From Silene conica (Eukaryota > Streptophyta > Magnoliopsida > Caryophyllales > Caryophyllaceae), in the NCBI GenBank assembly GCA_029255685.2, contig CM055319.2, positions 27,561,568 to 27,625,567 on the forward strand: a stretch of DNA of 64,000 nt. The letters run 5' to 3'. Below, piece after piece: positions 57,250-64,000 of this stretch. The notes under the pieces are model-generated. The model was not told where the DNA came from. It ran no database searches and saw only the letters and a list, made by a program, of their open reading frames with translations. The position numbers and the translations under genes were made by a program. The stretch's first letter is position 1. Every line of letters starts with the position of its first letter.

Positions 57250-59020
57250 TAGTTATACATCAGTTTAAATTGATCGTGTTCTACACTGAAAAGAAGATCA
57301 AAAACAAAACCATATAAGCAACTCATCGTTGTGGTTTAAGTCTATTTTAAATTGTATTTAAACTCGTAGACTCATGCATTTATATAATTGATCTCCCTCA
57401 AGAACTATATAAACGATCCCAAGACTCAATTTCCATATATTGATAAGCCTACAGCTTGGCTAATTCCACCGTTGGAACTCTTGGTCGATAGATTTCCGTA
57501 AATCCTATCTATTAGTCCATCACAGTCGCTAGATAGTATCGAGTGACCACGATGTTGAGATAGAATAAATCATTTGTTCCCACTTACCCGACGTAGAAGG
57601 CGTCATATTATGCCTACCGACGAAGAAGGGATTCATGGGAGTCTGATTTATAAAGACTAGTCTCAATTTTTGGTTATACGAGGAAGACCCCATCAACTTA
57701 TATTTATCCATTTTAAGTGAACTAATATCTAGCATATACGTGAATGAATGAAATAAAGTGATGGCTTTGCATGTGACTTGTGACATCTGTATTGTCACAG
57801 AAAACTAACGCGTAACCTCTACATGAGTCAGTTTTCAGGCATGTTATAGGTGGTTTGGTTTTAGGCGGAATATGATGCAAGCTATTATCGATGAAAGCTT
57901 AAAATAAATGCAATAAATGTAAATAAAAGTCCTAGTGTGGCCTATCCTACCAAAACAAAAATAAAAACAACTTTGGAATCCACCGTTGGACCCTAGAAGC
58001 TTGTCTTGATGTTCCATCTTGGTCTTTGCAGCGGGAGTGAGCATCCGGTCTCTTTCTTTGGTCTTCACAAAATTACTAATTTAAATTACAAATATAAACC
58101 TATTTACATTCTAATTTAAATACAAAAGTAATTACATGGCAAAAACCAAAACGGAGATACAAGATCTCAAAATTACAAACAAGACCGTGTTCCATCATTA
58201 CGGTAACACAATCTTCTAACGCCACACTAAGTTACAACCGTTTGCAAAAATTAAATACGTTATAGAAAGCATTCAAAGGCATTCAACAAGACGATAAATA
58301 AAATGCATCAACTAAAAACAAAATCCATTCATGACATAATACCGTTATTATTTTTAACACATTTTACCAAACCACCTTACGAGAATAAAATTATGTGATT
58401 ATACCGTTTTAATCACCTCAATTTTAATAAATTATAATCCATTATCTTAAACCGTTTTAAAATAACATGTATCATGCGAGAGTGAACCGTTTCACAAAAA
58501 TAATATACTATTTCTGTATACAGTATATTACTAAAGGCCAAGGGAAAATAAAACAAGTTATTTTCGAAAAATAAAACGCCTGTTACGGAGACGTGGTCGA
58601 CCGACCTCACCTTGGGGTCGACCGACCAACTGCCAGTCATAAAAAACTTCCTGTAACAGCACCAAGGTCGACCGACCACCAAACTGGAAAAACGAGTTTC
58701 TGAAAACGCAAATCGCTGCACTTTAAAACCAAAACAAGTTTTTACCTTTTTATCTTTGATTTAAAACGTGTAAATCAAAATTAAACAACAACAAAATTCA
58801 CATATTGCTAAAAATATCGATTAATTAACAATATGTAAATAATAATCGAAAACAAGATCGATTACTCACAAAAAGAAAACTGCCGAAACAGAGAACACAT
58901 GCGAGAGTCGGTCGACCGACCGCAACAGTGGGTCGATCGACCGACATGGCGACAGAACGCGATTTTCAAAATTTTTAATTAAAACTTATGAAAAACACAA
59001 AAATAAAATTTCGTAACCTG
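57250..59020 (-). other. Leader of copia 2 with paired GC-rich motifs
   Basis: The 1.8-kb leader between primer site and gag has no gene. It carries GGTCGACCGACC pairs at 58595-58627 and 58910-58942 and a single copy at 58666-58677. Confidence 0.8.
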
Positions 59021-59032
59021 TCTTTGATACCA
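59021..59032 (-). other. Primer-binding site of copia 2
   Basis: The minus strand reads TGGTATCAAAGA two bases after the LTR end at 59035, a methionine-tRNA-type copia primer site. Confidence 0.85.
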
Positions 59033-59034
59033 AT

Positions 59035-60099
59035 TGTGGGGAATATAACATGAATTCACGCTAAACATGAAGGATTATAACGAAATTTACAATTGCGATT
59101 ATAGTCATAAGGTAATAAAAACATGAAAAAAATTACAACCTTGGGTCCTTGCTTGAATTGGCCTAAGAACAAGAATTAAAGTAAATTCCCTCCTATAACT
59201 TGCACCCAAGACTTTGTTTAAGACGATGCCGCGTGTGCTAGAAAGGCTCTCCAATTGCCTTGCAATATGGGGAGAGTTTTGTGAGGTTTTTGATGTGAGA
59301 TCTGCGGTTTTAGGAGAAGGATGCTCTCAAAACCCTAATTGTGAGAATTATCAATTCACCAGTAGTTGACAAAAGGAGAATAACTCTCCTTTTGTATGCT
59401 ACACGGCCGGCCGAGTTCGGGTATGGTAAGGGTGGGCTTTTCCACTCTTACCTTATTCCCTTGCGTGATTCGACCCGATTTGGTAAATATTATTCCCGGG
59501 TATTTATTATAAATCGTATACATGTTATCAAATATTAATGCATTTGATAACATCAATAATGGTCTGACAAAATACAATATTGTATAATTGGCCAAATTAA
59601 TATAACTGTTTATATTAATACGCAAATTCAATATTTAATTAAATATAACCGTTTATATTTAATTTTACGAATTAATCATGTAATCCGTATTAGCTAAAAT
59701 TATTTAATCCGTATTAAATAATAATCTCAACATCTCATTGACTAATTTAATAGTCAATACCTCTGACTAACTGTTTAGTCGTATCCGACATAAATGTGAC
59801 TGTATTTTCATACCTTCACATTTCTCAAACGTGTCCTATAGGTGTGACGTATAGGGACCAGTTGATCACCACCATCCGTATGACAATAACGTCAAACTTA
59901 TCTAGCAAGCCAACCGTTATTGATAAACGTGGATCAACTGATAATAATACTGAAGTATGCCCTTGTGATCCTTTAAGAGATTTAGTAAGTCATTGTACTA
60001 ACTGTCAAGGACACCAGCCCCAACAATCTCCCACTTGTCCGTACAAGTGTATGTGTAATGACGTTATCGCACTACATGTGGAGGACACAAGCTCCAACA
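59035..60099 (-). repeat. 5' LTR of copia 2
   Basis: The 1065-bp LTR matches 47246-48295. The difference in length is mainly a short insertion near 59380 that creates a perfect 11-bp inverted repeat (59369-59379 with 59385-59395). Like its partner it contains an internal polypurine tract plus LTR-start copy (about 60008-60041). Confidence 0.92.
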
Positions 60100-61938
60100 A
60101 GTTTTGCATTTTAATCTTTTCTTATGATTATTTAATTCATTATAATCCTCAAAAACTATAATGGTTCACAAAATGTCTTGACGGTTATGTAATTATAATT
60201 TTTTTTGGAAGTTGCAACATGATGTTTGATTGTTGAAATTGTAAGTTATGTAAGTTTCGATATAAAAGTTTAATCAAATATGAGTTATGTGATGTAACCA
60301 TGTAATACTCTGATACGACATTAGTAACATGATCAGTAGGCGTATGATATGAATATGAACCTTATTACATGATAATATAATCTTATTTATTTCGGTGAGT
60401 TAGAAATAAAGTAGTTTCAATTATACAGACGCTAGTGCTTTCTATTGATATGACCTCAAAATAATTATGTGGTGTTCATATGTAATGTTAGAATCATGTT
60501 CATCAGAGAAGAGACTGGACACGTGGTATAATGAATTTAACTGGTAAACTTATTAGCATGATATAACAATCTAATTGTTATAAGTAATTGTGAGTATTTT
60601 GAACAGTGTGTGAATCTTGTTGATGTCCTTTCATATATTAATGGTATATCTGTGTCTAGCTCACTGCGATAATAATCTTTATAACTTCTTCATGTATATT
60701 GTTATGTCACAAAGTGATTTTCATATGCTATGTATAAAATCTAATCACAATATTTTGAGTTATTAATTGGTTAACATGTGAATTAAGGAAGTGCTAGTCT
60801 TGTGAATTCGTTTACTTTTATCGTTAAATTTGCATAATTCGTGAGCTACAATTTACAAGGACAATGTTTTAGTAAAGAAGAGTCGGAATGTCTCCGTGTA
60901 ACCTTGTTTTTCGATCTGTAGCTTGTAAAATTGCCTTTTGATTCGTGTTTAAAAAAAAATTACCACAAATTACCACTTCAATGTTTCAAAAGTTTCAAAA
61001 TATTTTCAAAGTGATGATCCATGATAAAGTTTGATATTTTGATAATTGTAGTGATTGTTTGCAACATGACAAATTTTGTAGCTACGTGTTGACGAAATTT
61101 TGCTTGAATATGAAATTGTTCCACATGATATAAACCTTTTATCTTGTCAATGATATTTATTACTAGTTTTAGGATAAATGATGTAATGTGAGTGGATTGG
61201 AAATGCACACAAGTGATTTTGTTTCTTAATTATTCGTTATGAAAATAAATTTTGCCTAATGTCATTTTCTCTTATCTGCATAAACATGATTTTGCCTCTA
61301 TAATATGATCATGAGCATGAAATGTTTTAATTTGTCTGGTATGAACTATGAGTTAGCTGATTGTTGACATCGATGTAAATGTGTTAAATTTGTGTCAAAA
61401 TTTCCAAGGGTATATATCTGTTAGTTACCTTGATTTTGTTTTACTACGTAGCATGAAATTGACAAATATGTTTTGTTGCTTTAAAAGTCGGATGCTAGTT
61501 GCCAGTATGTAGTACTTAACTAGTCGGATAAGTTGTGACTGGTGTTTCGGTGATCTTCTTGAGCATTGGAAATGGAATTTGTTTTATAATGGGGTTACGG
61601 GGACGTAACCATGTCTTAAAGAGGATAGGATTGTAAAATCTTGATGAATTGCGATTTGGCTAGTTGGTATATCTTGATTGATTTGACTGAGATTGACCGT
61701 ATATGGAGTCTCCTGATTAATTTGTTATGTTTTGGTCAATGTGTGGTTCTTTAAGTGTCATATGTTTCAGTCGTATGTTAAACTTTGGGGACAAAGTTTC
61801 TTAAGGAGGATAGTATGTAACACTTCGCGTTTTGGAGCTTATATATGTACTACTTTTGATTGTCTTATGCTTGTGGGTGTTTCGTTATTGTTAGGGGTGG
61901 CGAACTTCGAGACGAAGTTCATTTTAACGAGGGAAGAC
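60100..61938 (+). other. Internal region of LARD 2, right part
   Basis: AT-rich DNA homologous to 29229-30290 of LARD 1 in reverse. No gene is recognised. The last 350 bp hold the three hairpin plus purine-tract modules (61593-61630, 61780-61830, 61901-61945), the last of which precedes the 3' LTR. Confidence 0.75.
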
Positions 61939-63414
61939 CGTAATACCCCGTATGTTAGCCTCGGTCAACAGCGGTCAAACCATGTTTTACACGCGTGTTT
62001 CAAAAAAAATGATTATAAAATATTTACGTATACGGTTATTATTTTATAAATCGTAATTCTACGATTATTTTATATTTCATAATCTTTTGATATTTGATGA
62101 GTATTTCATAAATTGACCTTTTATTTGTAATTCTTTAATTTTAATAATGTATTTATAATTAAATATATTTCCAATATTATATTTATTTCTCGTCTACACT
62201 TTCTATATTTTTTTTAAAAGTCGTAATTATTTTTAAGTCGTAATTGTTTTTAAGTCGTAATTGGTTTTTTTTAAGTCTTTTTTTTTCCTATATTTTATTT
62301 ACAGTCGTAATTACCTCGAGATGCGTGATAGGATGTGGATCCGGGTTAAGGTTGAGAGCAAACAAAACCCTACCTCATAAAAAAAAATTAACGACAAACC
62401 CAAACCCTACTTTATACTACTTTCATCGACAATTCCCTATTATCTCATCCATCGACAAACCAACCAAAACCCTATTTCACCTTATCAGCCACCGTGAGAT
62501 TTAGGAGGGAAAAAAGGGTTGCAACACCATCATCTTCATCACCATAATCGTCAACCATCGTGACCTGTAAGCAATCGTTTTGACGACAATTCCCTTTTAG
62601 TGTATGTCACTTTGCTTCGTGTTTTGTATTGTTTTTTTCGATCTGTTTTCTGATTAGTTTGATACGAGTCACTGGGTAGGGGTAGTGGTATGTTTATAGT
62701 TTCGTATGGCTATGGTGGAGTGGTGAGTGGTGGCCGGGGAACCCCCTAGTGACAGCCAGTAGAGTCGGCAGAAGCAAGGGACGCATAATTAGGGGCGTGT
62801 TGGGAACCCGTTTTAAATGTTGTTGCTGGCGATTGTAAGGGTGTTGAGGTCAGGTGGTTACCACCAATAGAGTCGTGGCGTGTGAGAGATGCGAGAGTGG
62901 TGTCAAGTGGTGGTTAGGGTTGTCGTATTGGTGGTAGGAGTCAGATTTGCAGAGAAGGGAAAACACGTTTCAGAATAGGGGCGAGAATTCGTGTTTGGGG
63001 TCTGTAGTTTCGTGGCCTGGAGTGTCTGTTATAGAAGAAGCGAGACCAGAGACAAACCACCCTTGGAACCACCATATGTCAATGGTGACAACGGTGCTGT
63101 CCAGGGGCGGTGTTGGGTACGGTGGAGAGAGAAAATGCGTGAGAAGAGAGTGAGACAAGGGCGTCGAAAACGTCATACAAACACACATGTGCAGGCTGTT
63201 TTGGCTATGCGTGGTGACTGTTATGGTGGCCGTAGATAGTGGCCCGAGGGTGGATGTTTTGGGCAGTGGTGTAGGCTAGAGGTTGGGGTCAACGACAATG
63301 GTGGTGGGTGGCTAGATTGGCGGTAATGTTGACGGGAAAAGGGGTGTATGAAGGCTGTTTGTGGAGGCTGTCGTGGGTCTGTTGGGTAGTGAAGCTGGTT
63401 GTACTACGTTGTGA

Positions 63415-63471
<57 letters not shown>

Positions 63472-64000
63472 GTTATGTTGTTATTATTATTATTAGTAAT
63501 CCTATTGTTATTATTAGTATTAATATTAATATTAGTGTTCTTAATGTTGCTAATAATATTATTATTGGTAGTTTGGTCATGTGATTTATTTATTAAAATT
63601 GTTAAGTGAATTTTGTTATACAAGAATGTGACGGTTATTAATAGTTCGATTATATTTTCTACGTTCGAGTATTTAATTGAATTTAGTTATAAAAATAATA
63701 AGATCGGGTTGGTTAAGTTAATTGAAGTAGTCATAATTAATACGGTCTTGTTATGCGTAATATATTATTTAAATCGTTAATTTGAATAATTGATATATTA
63801 TATTTGTTTCCGTAGTTGTAGTAGTTAGTAATTACGTATATTATTTTATTAGGTGTTGAGTATGTGGTGGAGTGATTCTACTGATTGGATGTTAGCTGCG
63901 TGACGGGATTATATTGCTATCCAGGTAGGATAGACTGACCCTATACTTTATGATGTGTTATGAATGAATGTTAGATTGTGTGTTATGGATGCTGAGCATG
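61939..64000 (+). repeat. 3' LTR of LARD 2, cut by window end
   Basis: It starts at GTAATACCCCGTATG after the purine tract GAGGGAAGAC and matches 44775-46033, then continues beyond that stretch with a GGTGG-rich part and an (ATT)n run at 63418-63471. The end lies outside the window. Frames at 62947-63496 follow the repeat composition. Confidence 0.85.
63418..63471 (+). repeat. (ATT)n microsatellite, about 18 units
   Basis: The run follows the GGTGG-rich core of the 3' LTR of LARD 2, in the same relative place as in the solo LTR 3822-5920. Confidence 0.95.

Larger units (their letters stand above)
47246..60099 (-). mobile_element. Ty1/copia element (copia 2), TSD AGTTT, split by a solo LTR
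   Basis: AGTTT flanks it at 47241-47245 and 60100-60104. In element order on the minus strand: 5' LTR (60099-59035), tRNA-iMet-type primer site, a long leader with GGTCGRYCGACC motifs, gag-protease-integrase part (57249-55634), the nested 4.1-kb solo LTR, the rest of integrase with RT and RNase H (51495-49085), 3' non-coding sequence, polypurine tract and 3' LTR (48295-47246). The LTRs differ at roughly two dozen positions by eye over 1.05 kb, so it is older than copia 1. It is broken: the nested insertion plus about one further break. Confidence 0.93.
44775..64000 (+). mobile_element. Non-autonomous LTR element LARD 2, continues past the window
   Basis: It begins TGTAATACCCCGTATG at 44775; the five bases before are ACCGT. 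A 5' LTR-homologous part runs to about 46033, internal sequence homologous to LARD 1 (opposite orientation) occupies 46034-47245 and 60100-61938, and a 3' LTR starts at 61939. Copia 2 and a small TIR element are nested in the internal part. No gag or pol domain is recognised. It is an incomplete fossil; its right end and second TSD lie outside the window. Confidence 0.82.

Overview
The window is plant nuclear DNA. It is AT-rich and intron-sized gaps carry no host gene; everything recognisable belongs to plant-type LTR retrotransposons (Ty1/copia, Athila/Tat-like Ty3/gypsy, and Tekay/Del-like chromovirus LTRs) or to small terminal-inverted-repeat elements. An angiosperm, probably a eudicot with a large repeat-rich genome, is the best reading; the family cannot be fixed from this sequence. 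I see no host protein gene, rRNA, tRNA or CRISPR array.

The whole 64 kb is one nest of insertions that can be unpicked because most elements keep TG...CA ends and matching target-site duplications (TSDs). The base is a Ty1/copia fragment on the minus strand (1294-3540). An Athila/Tat-like element on the plus strand (E1) begins in it at 3541 and runs past the right edge. Its 5' LTR is scattered over 3541-35231 because three chromovirus-type insertions sit in it: a solo LTR (3822-5920, TSD ACTTT), another solo LTR (6068-25326, TSD CAGCC) and a non-autonomous two-LTR element (26179-35024, TSD GATTT). The second solo LTR was itself invaded by a gag-protease-only Athila/Tat-like element on the minus strand (E2, 6537-23147, TSD AGGCC), whose 5' LTR was invaded by a young copia element (13498-21913, TSD ATTAG) with apparently identical LTRs and a 1171-residue pol frame.

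E1's internal part follows: a tRNA-Asp-type primer site, gag, protease, a non-coding stretch full of GC-rich palindromes, an ATHILA ORF-1-like gene, then a long 3' non-coding region that holds a copia solo LTR (41498-42418, TSD TTCAC). At 44775 a second non-autonomous chromovirus-type element starts; it carries a small TA-flanked inverted-repeat element (46683-47044) and a minus-strand copia element (47246-60099, TSD AGTTT). That copia element is split by a 4.1-kb solo LTR (51501-55628, TSD TATAG), which in turn holds a CACTA-like miniature element (54240-54624, TSD GTA): six levels of nesting.

The most unusual signal is not a gene. The two Athila/Tat-like elements each carry their own family of short GC-rich symmetric motifs, repeated in LTR, UTR and (for E2) coding sequence. 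In E2 the motif is GGTCGRYCGACC, nearly always as a pair with a spacer of exactly 9 nt and unrelated spacer sequence; the same paired motif with the same 9-nt spacer is also in the leader of the unrelated copia element at 58595-58942. In E1 the motif is a double hairpin built on AGCCGG/CCGGCT whose outer arms differ between copies but stay complementary within each copy. A third GC-rich iteration (GCGCGAC) occurs at 918-947 in another LTR-like fragment.
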